Below, piece by piece: positions 26,826 through 34,917 of a DNA stretch of 47,611 nt. Made by a program: the position numbers and the translations under genes. The notes under the pieces are model-generated. The model made no database searches. It was not told the DNA's origin and saw only the letters and a list, made by a program, of their open reading frames with translations. The stretch spans positions 248,387-295,997 of the forward strand of contig NZ_MJMG01000001.1 of assembly GCF_001752665.1 (NCBI RefSeq), read 5' to 3'. This DNA comes from Wolbachia pipientis. GTDB taxonomy: Bacteria; Pseudomonadota; Alphaproteobacteria; Rickettsiales; Anaplasmataceae. Numbering within the stretch: the stretch's first letter is position 1; the number at the start of each line of letters is the position of its first letter.

Positions 26826-27941
26826 TTATCTACTACAGAATTCATACTGTTTAATTGCAAATCCACTTAATTCTTGCATATATTCTTCTAATGTGATCAG
26901 CCCAATACAAGCCATAGCACCATACTCTTTTATACTACCAGATAGCAGTTTCTTGGTAATGACTACTGCTGGTATACACGGAATCTGAGGACCATCACCT
27001 TCCTTGGCAATAATAAACCACTCTACTTTTTTTATATTGTTGTTATTATCTTTACCTTTAATTAGCATATGCATTCCTCCATGTGTTGTACCAAATACGC
27101 TAAACACATTACTAATACGTAATAAAAATTTAGAATATTTAGTAAGTCGAATTGGGATGCCAAGTCTGATTAACCATGATATGACCCACATGCCAAGATG
27201 TAGTATGTTACTTTCTGTGCCAGCAGAAAATTGTATATGTTGTAGACCGTAATGTTGAGGTAATAAATCAAGATCTGGTATATTACAATTAGCCATCCAA
27301 CGTTTACCAATGTCAGGGTACTGTTGACGATATATATCTTGCCAACCGTAACACTGCTTTCCTGTATTAACAGGATAAGGTTCTAGTGGCTTGCCTAAAT
27401 AAGAAAGAACAGACTCAACTGTTGCAATGCCACGTTCTGTTTTGTCTCCTGGACTAATACCAAAGATTAAAGATTCTATTTTAGCAAATCTATCTTTGTA
27501 GTGTTCTAGCACTGCAGAAGACAATCCTGGTACAGTACTTGCACCACTTACTATTAATACATTGTTTTTTTCTGCATGGGCATTTAATGCATGAATACCT
27601 TTTACAAACTTTCTATCATCTGATAAATCTATGTAATGTATTCTATGTTTTATACATATTTCTGCCACTAAATAGTCGGCATTTTGAAATGGACCACAAG
27701 TATTAATTACGATAACAGGTTTTAGCTTGAGTAATTTTCTGCTTAAATCTTTATCAATATTCAATAATGCGCTGCTTATTAAAGCTTTGGGATATTCTGA
27801 GGTTATTGTATTTTGAAACTTCTCTAATTTTTCTTTATTGCGTCCTGCAATAATAATACTGATACCTGCTTTTGCAAGTAAGACAGATATTTTTTTGCCG
27901 AAATTACCATAACCTCCAAGTATTAATACCTTCCGATCCAT
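26826..27941 (-). CDS. Saccharopine dehydrogenase-like NAD(P)-binding protein
   Basis: 371 residues. An N-terminal Rossmann fold (KVLILGGYGNFGKKISVLLAK, then IIIAGRNKEKLEKF) is followed by VVINTCGPFQNADYLVAEIC and HYIDLSDDRKFV, all typical of the saccharopine dehydrogenase NADP-binding family. The rest lacks the lysine-pathway substrate motifs, so it is more likely one of the family's uncharacterised members. The DUF4166 protein encoded 6 bp upstream is often fused to such a domain in other bacteria, so the two products may work together. The substrate is unknown. Confidence 0.85.
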   Translation of the reverse strand: MDRKVLILGGYGNFGKKISVLLAKAGISIIIAGRNKEKLEKFQNTITSEYPKALISSALLNIDKDLSRKLLKLKPVIVINTCGPFQNADYLVAEICIKHRIHYIDLSDDRKFVKGIHALNAHAEKNNVLIVSGASTVPGLSSAVLEHYKDRFAKIESLIFGISPGDKTERGIATVESVLSYLGKPLEPYPVNTGKQCYGWQDIYRQQYPDIGKRWMANCNIPDLDLLPQHYGLQHIQFSAGTESNILHLGMWVISWLIRLGIPIRLTKYSKFLLRISNVFSVFGTTHGGMHMLIKGKDNNNNIKKVEWFIIAKEGDGPQIPCIPAVVITKKLLSGSIKEYGAMACIGLITLEEYMQELSGFAIKQYEFCSR

Positions 27942-27947
27942 TTTTAT

Positions 27948-28532
27948 TTATTCTCTAATAATAAAGTTACCATCGTAACCGTAGATTTTACCAAATAACC
28001 TGTGCCTAATTTCAAAGTACATTCTAAATTCGTTGTCCGATATTGCTTCTTCTTCCGCATAACCTTTACCTATCAATAGATTTAAAGGTAAGGGAACTAG
28101 AATACCAAGTAGTTTCCATACATATCCCTTATGCTGTAATACTACTTTCTTTCCATTGTAGAAGCAGCGCATGCGCCATCCTATACCGAAATTCATAAAT
28201 TCTATAACATCATCTCCTTTTATACGGACCATTTTTGAATAAAAAAGATATGGCTTTCTACCGTTAAAGAAAAATGTGCGATTAAAGTATACTACATCAG
28301 AATCTGGTTTACTTAATAAGCTGACACTAACTGGCACGTTTTTACCCTGATGTGGTACCAGTACATTAAATAATTTTAATAACGGCTTAAGAATATATAT
28401 CAGCCAAGAACAATGCACATCGAGATTACCATCAACTATTACCAGATCATCGCTGTAAGCACGATTTGCATAACGCTTTTTTAGGACTTTAGGTAGATCT
28501 TCCCACTTTTTATCAAAAACACTAACAAACAT
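27948..28532 (-). CDS. DUF4166 domain protein
   Basis: 194 residues. The opening FDKKWEDLPKVLKKRY and the end RLFGKIYGYDGNFIIRE, with GIGWRMRCFYNGKKVVLQHKG in the middle, fit the DUF4166 family, a lipid-binding-like fold often found fused to or beside saccharopine-dehydrogenase-like proteins. No signal peptide. The hydrophobic stretch near residues 145-155 (LLGILVPLPLNLLIG) is probably internal. It is the first gene of the two-gene run, and the 371-bp upstream spacer contains hairpins. Confidence 0.8.
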   Translation of the reverse strand: MFVSVFDKKWEDLPKVLKKRYANRAYSDDLVIVDGNLDVHCSWLIYILKPLLKLFNVLVPHQGKNVPVSVSLLSKPDSDVVYFNRTFFFNGRKPYLFYSKMVRIKGDDVIEFMNFGIGWRMRCFYNGKKVVLQHKGYVWKLLGILVPLPLNLLIGKGYAEEEAISDNEFRMYFEIRHRLFGKIYGYDGNFIIRE

Positions 28533-28568
28533 TTATCTAACCTTGATATACACTTTAAAGGTGCAGTA

Positions 28569-28631
28569 AGGGTGCTTGTCAACGGCACCCTAGTAAACCC
28601 TCTAGCCTCACACCTGATCCTATTGAGGATC
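28569..28631. other. Paired hairpins in the 28533-28903 spacer
   Basis: The 371-bp gap before the decayed gene contains no reading frame I can support. Near the DUF4166 gene the base composition rises in G+C and two perfect stems occur: agggtgc...gcaccct (28569-28575/28585-28591) and gatcct-attg-aggatc (28616-28631), with a short ctag...ctag pair between them. On the minus strand these would lie in the leader of the DUF4166/saccharopine dehydrogenase transcript, 37-99 nt before the start codon. It may be a cis-regulatory RNA or a small RNA; I recognise no known family. The remainder (28640-28903) is plain AT-rich sequence. Confidence 0.4.
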
Positions 28632-28903
28632 TAACAGTAAAAACCATCTAATAAATAACTTATAGATGTTATTCTTACTCATAGTTGTTTATGCTTAACC
28701 AGAATTGATTAAATTATTATTAATATAACCAGGCTCAAACTTTTAGCTAGAAACTATGCAATCAATTTTGACGACACATTTTCGTGATGGCACAGCCTAG
28801 ATATTATTTGATTTTGTCTGAGATTATCTATAAAAATTGCTTGATATTAAAAAATTAATTAGATTATATTAATATAAGTATATTAATGGCATAGCGAGGT
28901 ATT

Positions 28904-29862
28904 TATGTCTAATAGTTTTAATGTAGGTAATAGCGCGTCTTTTCGTGACTTAATTGATACTTCCAGGGATGGTGATGTAAAAACAATCAAAGCTATACTA
29001 CAGGAAGGCACAATAGATATTAAGGTTAATAATTTTTATGAGGTTTTAATATGCATTCATAAACAACTATAATAACTCATTGTGTCATGCTCTTTATGAT
29101 GAATTTGGTAATGTACGTGGTAATTTAGATGATTTTAAAAATATTATTAAATCATATTCTGAGTCTGTGGTTTATCAGTTTGCCAATGATGAAATGAATA
29201 ATATAATACAAAAATTTGGAGATTTATCTCCAAATTTAGAAAGTCTGAATGCGTTGAATGAATTATTTAATTGCGGAGCAAATATCAATAAATAATGATT
29301 TTAATAATGTAGTAAATGTGATAAGAGGTAGTGCGTTAAGCCAAAAAATTAAAAAGCTCATTAATTATATTAATTCTTGTAAAAATGAAGATGAAAAATC
29401 ACTAGAACAGTTAAAAACAAATGCTAATCCTATTTTAAATGAGATCAACAATGACATTGTAAATCTGACACAGAACACTGCAGAGCAATGTCTTGTGCAA
29501 GCAGTTAATATGATCCTACAGAACTTCGATGTATTGTTGTCTGATGCATATTTATATAATAGATATGTAAATCTTCAAAATAATGCAAGTGATGTGCGAA
29601 GTAATCAATCAAATTCTGCTAAACAAAGCGTAAGCAGTAGAAGCACTATGCTCATCGCATTTCTATCGTCTTTAGTAATAGGTATAATAGCAGCAGTAGT
29701 ATTAGAAAGTATGGGCAACAGGTTACAGCAGCGGTTGTAACTGTTTCTATTGTTGTACTTTCTATTTCTAAGGGACCTGAACGTACTTTAGATATGCCTG
29801 TAGCTGCAGCAGCTACGTGTGAACAGAGAGTTTTTAGGTTTAATGCTTTAGTCTGGCTATAA
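28904..29862 (+). pseudogene. Decayed membrane-protein gene, at least three frameshifts
   Basis: One ancestral gene can be followed through four frame segments. It starts at ATG 28904 after a 'gaggt' site with SFRDLIDTSRDGDVKTIKAI and LQEGTIDIKVNN, which resembles an ankyrin start, and stops at 29072. It resumes as SLCHALYDEFGNVRGNLDDF..NALNELFNCGANINK (to 29295), again as NNDFNNVVNVIRGSALSQKI and on to a hydrophobic segment LIAFLSSLVIGIIAAVVLES (to about 29712), then in a further frame as YGQQVTAAVVTVSIVVLSIS..NALVWL ending at 29862. The two hydrophobic segments at the end match the paired-segment layout of neighbouring unknown genes. The parent family is not recognised. Confidence 0.7.
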
Positions 29863-29922
29863 AGAGCTGGATTTTCCATTTGATTGTCGCTACAATTAAT
29901 CTTTTGAAACGTTAAATAATTG

Positions 29923-31437
29923 ATGCATGAGTTACGCAAGTTAAGTATTCAGCAAATGCATGAAGGTCTAAAGAAAAGAGAATTTTCTATTGTTGAACTT
30001 ATAAAAGCACATGTAGATGCGGTTGCAGATGAAAAATTAAATGCGTTCATAACTAAAACACCTGACTTAGCTCTAGAAATTGCTAAAATTGCAGATAAAA
30101 GATTTTCTCAAATGGATGACTTATCCTTAATGATGGGTATACCAGTTGGAGTTAAAGATTTATTTTGTACTAAAGGGATACGCACAACAGCAGCATCAAA
30201 AATGCTTCAAGATTTTGTTCCAACTTATGACTCTACTGTATTTAATATGCTTTCAAATAGTGGAGCTATCATGCTGGGTAAGCTTAATATGGATGAGTTC
30301 GCTATGGGTTCTGCCAATACAAATAGTTATTTTGGTCCTGTTGAAAATGTGTGGATAAGGAACGATGGAGCAAAAGTTGTGCCTGGAGGCTCATCTGGTG
30401 GTTCTGCAGCAGCAGTAGCTGGATTTTTATGTGCTGGTGCGTTGGGAAGTGATACTGGAGGGTCTGTACGTCAGCCATCTGCTTATTGTGGAGTAATAGG
30501 TATAAAACCAACTTATGGTAGATGCTCGCGTTTTGGTATGATTGCGTTTGCTAGTTCTTTAGATCAGGCTGGTGTTATTACACGTTCTGTTTATGATGCA
30601 GCATTAATGCTTGAAGCTATATGTGGCTACGATGCAAAAGATTCCACAACTAGCAATAGACTTGTGCCAAAATTTTCTAGTTTTATTACTAACGATATAA
30701 AGGGTAAATGTATTGGCATACCAAAAGAGTATAATATGGATGGCATCTCAGAAGAAATGGTATACCACTGGGAGAGAGTTGCTACTTGTTTAAAAGATAA
30801 TGGTGCTGAAGTTGTTGAAATTAGCTTGCCGCATACTAAATATGCAATACCTGTTTATTACTTAATTTGTTCTGCAGAGGCATCCTCTAATCTTGCGCGT
30901 TATGATGGCGTGCGTTATGGGTTACGTATTGACACTGATACTCTTGAAGATATGTATGAATTAACGAGAGCAGAAGGATTTGGTAAAGAAGTTAAAAGAA
31001 GAATTTTAATGGGTGCTTATGCACTTTCTTCAGGTCATTATAATGAGTATTATGAAAAAGCACAGTGTGCTCGGGCTTTAATTCGCAGTGATTTTGTAAA
31101 AGCATTTGAAAAAATAGATTATATACTTACGCTCTCTGCTCCTACAGAAGCATTTGGTTTAAATGAAAAACCTGATCCATTAATGATGTCTATAAATGAT
31201 GTCTTTACTGTTCCAGCAAGCTTAGCAGGGTTACCTGCTATTTCTGTCCCTGTTGCACTTTCTAGTACAGGATTACCGCTTGCTTTACAAGTAATTGGAA
31301 ATTATTATGATGAAGCTGGAGTCTTAAATATTGCAAGTGTTATAGAACAAAGCTGTGGTAAAATAATTGAATATAAGACAAGCAAATGTATAGCCCTTTC
31401 CTCAATAGCCGAAGATAATAATAAAATGTGTATTTAG
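29923..31437 (+). CDS. gatA: Aspartyl/glutamyl-tRNA amidotransferase subunit A
   Basis: Amidase subunit of GatCAB, which makes Gln-tRNA(Gln) and/or Asn-tRNA(Asn) by transamidation. 504 residues from ATG 29923; a TTG one codon upstream is not needed. The Ser-cisSer-Lys amidase site is visible as GVKDLFCTKG (Lys) and PGGSSGGSAAAVAG (serines), with the signature GALGSDTGGSVRQPSAYCG and GRCSRFGMIAFASSLDQ. The last ~20 residues (SKCIALSSIAEDNN..) overlap a sequence resembling the intergenic stretch at 12714-12740. It stands alone on the plus strand. Confidence 0.96.
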   Translation: MHELRKLSIQQMHEGLKKREFSIVELIKAHVDAVADEKLNAFITKTPDLALEIAKIADKRFSQMDDLSLMMGIPVGVKDLFCTKGIRTTAASKMLQDFVPTYDSTVFNMLSNSGAIMLGKLNMDEFAMGSANTNSYFGPVENVWIRNDGAKVVPGGSSGGSAAAVAGFLCAGALGSDTGGSVRQPSAYCGVIGIKPTYGRCSRFGMIAFASSLDQAGVITRSVYDAALMLEAICGYDAKDSTTSNRLVPKFSSFITNDIKGKCIGIPKEYNMDGISEEMVYHWERVATCLKDNGAEVVEISLPHTKYAIPVYYLICSAEASSNLARYDGVRYGLRIDTDTLEDMYELTRAEGFGKEVKRRILMGAYALSSGHYNEYYEKAQCARALIRSDFVKAFEKIDYILTLSAPTEAFGLNEKPDPLMMSINDVFTVPASLAGLPAISVPVALSSTGLPLALQVIGNYYDEAGVLNIASVIEQSCGKIIEYKTSKCIALSSIAEDNNKMCI

Positions 31438-31525
31438 GAGGGTTAGTGCCAGCAGCATATAGTAAGGAAGAAGGCAAAAGAAGCTTTATATGAAGGAGAA
31501 AGTAAAGAGATGGTAGCACATAGGT

Positions 31526-31655
31526 TTAAATAGGAAAAACTACTTTTTCTGATCTATTCGAACTATTATGAAATGTGCTATAATACAACGTGATATGTGT
31601 TGCCAGAGAATGAGCACGGCTTTATCCACTTTAGTGGAGGTTTGCCATTTATTTA
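31526..31655 (+). promoter_or_regulatory. Orphan promoter and ribosome-binding-site copy without a gene
   Basis: TTCGAA (31557-31562) and a perfect TATAAT (31579-31584) with a 16-bp spacer sit in a copy of the sequence upstream of the 12840 gene (18-bp identical core). About 50 bp further on, tagtggaggtt matches the ribosome binding site of that gene, but the expected ATG is absent (the sequence continues gccatttat...) and only about a dozen hydrophobic codons follow before a stop. The 250-bp gap 31438-31687 holds no other feature; the downstream genes are on the minus strand. Confidence 0.55.
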
Positions 31656-31687
31656 GGTATATCCATAATTAGCTTGCTATGATTCAT

Positions 31688-32206
31688 TTACTTTATTTTT
31701 TTGGTACAAACTCTGAAACACTTTTCAGTAATAATAATATCTAATTGCTTGTCATGTGTTTCAGTAGGTATATACCTACTGAATTGCGCTTCATATGCTA
31801 CACCTATAAATAATTTTGAGAGCTTCTCTATTACTCTATCATACCAACCACTACCAAAACCTAATCTATTGCAACAGTTATCAAATGCAACAATAGGAAC
31901 TATGATTGTATCAGGTACGATTATTGTTTTATCTACTTTATTCCATTCTTTAAATTCTAATAATCTATTTTGATCAGGAATAGCTATTGTATAGCCTAAA
32001 TTAAGTAGATGATGCATTAGCGGTATCACATTTATTTCACCATCAATAGGTACATAAGCAGCAACTATCTTACCCTGAATATAATTCAAAATTTGATTAA
32101 ATGCATTGATTAATAACTCCGCGGCATGATTACAATCTATAATATTTCTTCTAACATCTCTATAATATTCTCTTATTTCATATTTTAAACGCTGTGTAGT
32201 ATCCAC
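31688..32206 (-). CDS. 5-formyltetrahydrofolate cyclo-ligase
   Basis: Recycles 5-formyl-THF to 5,10-methenyl-THF with ATP. 172 residues. Family motifs: IVAAYVPIDGEINVIPLM, IVPIVAFDNCCNRLGFGSGWYDRVI (the RLG.G.G.YDR phosphate loop) and the C-terminal DIIITEKCF. It is the last gene of a four-gene minus-strand run and overlaps the preceding gene by 22 nt. Confidence 0.92.
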   Translation of the reverse strand: MDTTQRLKYEIREYYRDVRRNIIDCNHAAELLINAFNQILNYIQGKIVAAYVPIDGEINVIPLMHHLLNLGYTIAIPDQNRLLEFKEWNKVDKTIIVPDTIIVPIVAFDNCCNRLGFGSGWYDRVIEKLSKLFIGVAYEAQFSRYIPTETHDKQLDIIITEKCFRVCTKKIK

Positions 32207-32778
32207 TTTGCAGTTAATTTTTCCTGTAAACTATTTTGCTTTAAACGCACACTTAAAAAATCAAAATCTGTAGATTTCATATCCTGATCTTGATTACTGC
32301 AACTATAAGTAAAACTTTCTTTTCCCATTATTACATGTCGTTGTATACATCGTGCACAGATTCCCTTCATCATGCATTGCATAGGGGAATTGATAGATGA
32401 TATTGCTTCATGATTTGATTGTAAATATGGCCTTAAAACTGTTTTTCTTGCCTCATTTACAGCTTTCATCATTTTATCAGATCCAATAACAATAATTTTA
32501 TCAATAGAATCTAGCTGCTGCCTATAATAGACCATCGCATCAACTATATTGCCTTGAAAAGCATAGTCCTGCATTCTTGCTGTTTCAATTAGCCCTTCCT
32601 CGCATGCCCATACTACTACATTGCATGCACTTTCTATCAAAGTACGTTTGAACAGATCATTCAACTTTTTATAGCCCGTGAAATATAAAACTTTATTACC
32701 TTTTGCAAGAGCTGCTTTACCAATTGAAAACAGTACTGCATTTCCCACTCCACCACCAACTAGCATTATATTTTTCAT
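32185..32778 (-). CDS. PyrK-like oxidoreductase fragment: NAD-binding domain plus Fe-S cysteine cluster
   Basis: 197 residues. The N-terminus (NIMLVGGGVGNAVLFSIGKA) and the CEEGLIETARMQDYAFQGNI segment resemble the NAD(P)-binding half of ferredoxin-reductase-like electron-transfer subunits. The C-terminal part has a cysteine pattern C-x5-C-x2-C (QCMMKGICARCIQR) followed after about a dozen residues by another Cys, as in the [2Fe-2S] site of PyrK. The FAD-binding barrel that normally precedes this is missing. It overlaps the cyclo-ligase gene by 22 nt and mlaD by 1 nt. The pyrD in this window appears to be the quinone-linked class, which needs no PyrK, so the partner is unclear. Confidence 0.6.
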   Translation of the reverse strand: MKNIMLVGGGVGNAVLFSIGKAALAKGNKVLYFTGYKKLNDLFKRTLIESACNVVVWACEEGLIETARMQDYAFQGNIVDAMVYYRQQLDSIDKIIVIGSDKMMKAVNEARKTVLRPYLQSNHEAISSINSPMQCMMKGICARCIQRHVIMGKESFTYSCSNQDQDMKSTDFDFLSVRLKQNSLQEKLTAKWILHSV

Positions 32779-33236
32779 CAGCTTCTTGAAAATAGACCGA
32801 AAATTTTATCTATAATCCCTCCAATATTTGCTTCAGACTGAGTATGTTGTAATCTACCACCATCAGCAAGTAATTTGGTATCCGCTCCAGGTGTAATGGT
32901 AATAAACTTATTACCCATCACGCCATTACTAGTAATAGTAGCAGCACTATCAATTGACAACTTGATATCCCTATTTATGCACATATCAATACGTGCAACA
33001 TAAGTATCTTTATCAAGTGTTACACCAGTTACCCTTCCAATTTTGACTCCAGAAATCTTTATACTATCCCCTGGATCTATGCCGTTAGCATCAGAAAAGA
33101 GACCATATATGCTATAACAATTCTCATGACTTTTCTCTATACGGTATAATTTATTACAAACAAAAGTGAACAAAAAAATAGTAAAAATTAAGACGAATAT
33201 TCCAGCAACTGTTTCAAGTAGATTAGACCTTCTCAT
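32778..33236 (-). CDS. mlaD: MlaD-like MCE-domain lipid-binding protein
   Basis: Periplasmic substrate-binding subunit of the Mla phospholipid transporter. 152 residues: an N-terminal membrane anchor (LLETVAGIFVLIFTIFLFTF) and one MCE domain (GLFSDANGIDPGDSIKISGVKIGRVTGV..DSAATITSNGVMGNKFITITPGAD). The size and single MCE domain match MlaD. It is located far from mlaE-mlaF (10-11.6 kb) and instead follows ndufA12 by 2 bp, an arrangement I know from other Rickettsiales only in outline. It overlaps the next gene by one base. Confidence 0.92.
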   Translation of the reverse strand: MRRSNLLETVAGIFVLIFTIFLFTFVCNKLYRIEKSHENCYSIYGLFSDANGIDPGDSIKISGVKIGRVTGVTLDKDTYVARIDMCINRDIKLSIDSAATITSNGVMGNKFITITPGADTKLLADGGRLQHTQSEANIGGIIDKIFGLFSRS

Positions 33237-33238
33237 AT

Positions 33239-33490
33239 TTAATTATCAGGACTCCAGCTTTCATAATAATTTTTATTTTTTATAGTACCAGCAGCATGTT
33301 TTACATGTATCTTTTTACTAGAAACAGGTAATGTATCATCACTATAATGAAGCCACATATGCCAATTTGGTTGCACTGTTGTAGGATCAGGAGTTTTATT
33401 ATACATTACCCACCTTTTTCCTGTGGATGATTCATAATAAGAATTCCCATTTTCATCTTTACCTACTAATCTGTATTTATGAAATAACAT
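33239..33490 (-). CDS. NDUFA12-type accessory subunit of respiratory complex I
   Basis: 83 residues. The pattern HKYRLVGKDENGNSYYES, GKRWVMYN and PNWHMWLHYSDD is the NDUFA12/B17.2 signature shared by mitochondrial complex I and alphaproteobacteria. It is first in the minus-strand run ndufA12-mlaD-pyrK-like-cyclo-ligase and is divergent from the antiporter gene, with 47 bp between starts. Confidence 0.93.
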   Translation of the reverse strand: MLFHKYRLVGKDENGNSYYESSTGKRWVMYNKTPDPTTVQPNWHMWLHYSDDTLPVSSKKIHVKHAAGTIKNKNYYESWSPDN

Positions 33491-33537
33491 TGTGATTAAT
33501 AAAAAGCATTATATATACTAATACTTTAACAGTGAAT

Positions 33538-34917
33538 ATGCAATTACCAATTTTACAAGTTATCATACCAATTATTGCGGCAATCTGCTGCTTTCTTACT
33601 AAAAAACACAAAATATCTTGGCTTATTTCTCTTATAACAACAATCACTACTTTAACGATATCATTTCTTCTATTGATTAAAACATATAATGGTACAGTCA
33701 TTACTTATAATGTGGGAGATTGGGTTCCACCACATGGAATAGAATTAAGAATAGATTTACTTAATTCTTTGATAATAACTTTAGTAAATTTTATCGCTCT
33801 AATGAGCGTGTTATATGGGTTTCACGTTAATGAAAAAGAAATTAGTCAAAACAAAATCACTGGCTTCTACTCATTGTTTTTACTATGTTTAAGTGGGCTA
33901 TTAGGAATTTTAGTTACAAATGACATATTTAATCTGTACGTTTTCCTAGAAATTACTTCTCTATCTGCCTACGTACTTGTTTCAATGGGAAAAGATAAAG
34001 AAGCATTGGTAGCAGCATTTGAGTATTTAATCAGTGGAACTATAGGTGCAACATTTTATCTATTTGGAATTGGTTTATTATACTCAATGACTGGCACTTT
34101 AAATATGCAAGATTTAGCTGATAGAATACAGCCAAATCAAATCGTACATCTTGGTCTAGCTTTCATTTTTGTTGGTTTAGCAGTTAAAATGGCATTATTT
34201 CCGTTAAGTAATTGGATGGTCAATGCATACAGTCATGCACCGACTTTTGTGAGCGTATTTTTTTCAGGTACAGTTACTAAAGTGATGATATATGTATTTA
34301 TCAGAATTTTTTCTATCTATAATCCTTCTACATTCAATAATGTTGCAATGATTCTTGCACTTGCTGCAATTCTTTATGGTTCGGTATATGCAATTATTAT
34401 TAATGATATCAAAAGATTGTTAGCTTATTCTAGCATTAGCCAAATTGGCTATATAGTATTAGCTTTAAGTTTAAATGCAAAAGTTGCAGCAATACTGCAT
34501 ATGCTGAACCACAGCATAATAAAGTCATCATTATTTATGGCTGTTGGGTGCATTACATACCAGTCTCATACAATAGAAAACCTAAGAAAATCAATGCCAC
34601 ATGTAGCACTAGCATTTACCATATTGAGTTTAGCATTAATTGGAATTCCACTGACAGGAAGTTTTGTAAGCAAGTGGTATATAATACAAGCAGCAATAGA
34701 ATCTAATGCATGGATTGCACTCATGGTATGTGCAGTAGGATCATTTATTACATTGATATATGTGTTAAAGATTATAGAAAAAATGTATTTTAGTAATGCA
34801 AATACTCACAGCACTAGGGTGCCATTAAATATGCTTTCATGTTTATTATTTATGACAGGTTTAACTTTAATTACTGGTATAATCTTTTTTAAATTATTTA
34901 TAAATATCACTATATAG
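33538..34917 (+). CDS. Monovalent cation/H+ antiporter subunit D (MrpD/MnhD-like)
   Basis: 459 residues from ATG 33538; a GTG two codons earlier is also in frame. About 13-14 hydrophobic segments. It belongs to the proton-pumping antiporter family shared with NuoM/NuoN: LVTNDIFNLYVFLEITSLSAY contains the conserved membrane glutamate, FVGLAVKMALFPLSNWMVNAYSHAP contains the lysine and the His/Pro region, and IKRLLAYSSISQIGYI is the second family block. The NLYVFLEI and LSNWMVNAYSHAP forms are closer to MrpD than to NuoM/NuoN. Subunits A, B, C, E, F and G are not beside it. The 3' end overlaps pdhA (convergent) by 24 nt. Confidence 0.85.
   Translation: MQLPILQVIIPIIAAICCFLTKKHKISWLISLITTITTLTISFLLLIKTYNGTVITYNVGDWVPPHGIELRIDLLNSLIITLVNFIALMSVLYGFHVNEKEISQNKITGFYSLFLLCLSGLLGILVTNDIFNLYVFLEITSLSAYVLVSMGKDKEALVAAFEYLISGTIGATFYLFGIGLLYSMTGTLNMQDLADRIQPNQIVHLGLAFIFVGLAVKMALFPLSNWMVNAYSHAPTFVSVFFSGTVTKVMIYVFIRIFSIYNPSTFNNVAMILALAAILYGSVYAIIINDIKRLLAYSSISQIGYIVLALSLNAKVAAILHMLNHSIIKSSLFMAVGCITYQSHTIENLRKSMPHVALAFTILSLALIGIPLTGSFVSKWYIIQAAIESNAWIALMVCAVGSFITLIYVLKIIEKMYFSNANTHSTRVPLNMLSCLLFMTGLTLITGIIFFKLFINITI

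Noticed and set aside
28569-28631. Possible tmRNA, SRP RNA or known riboswitch
   Set aside because: No tag frame, no SRP GGAA/GCAGC core and no known aptamer consensus could be recognised; kept only as a structured spacer.
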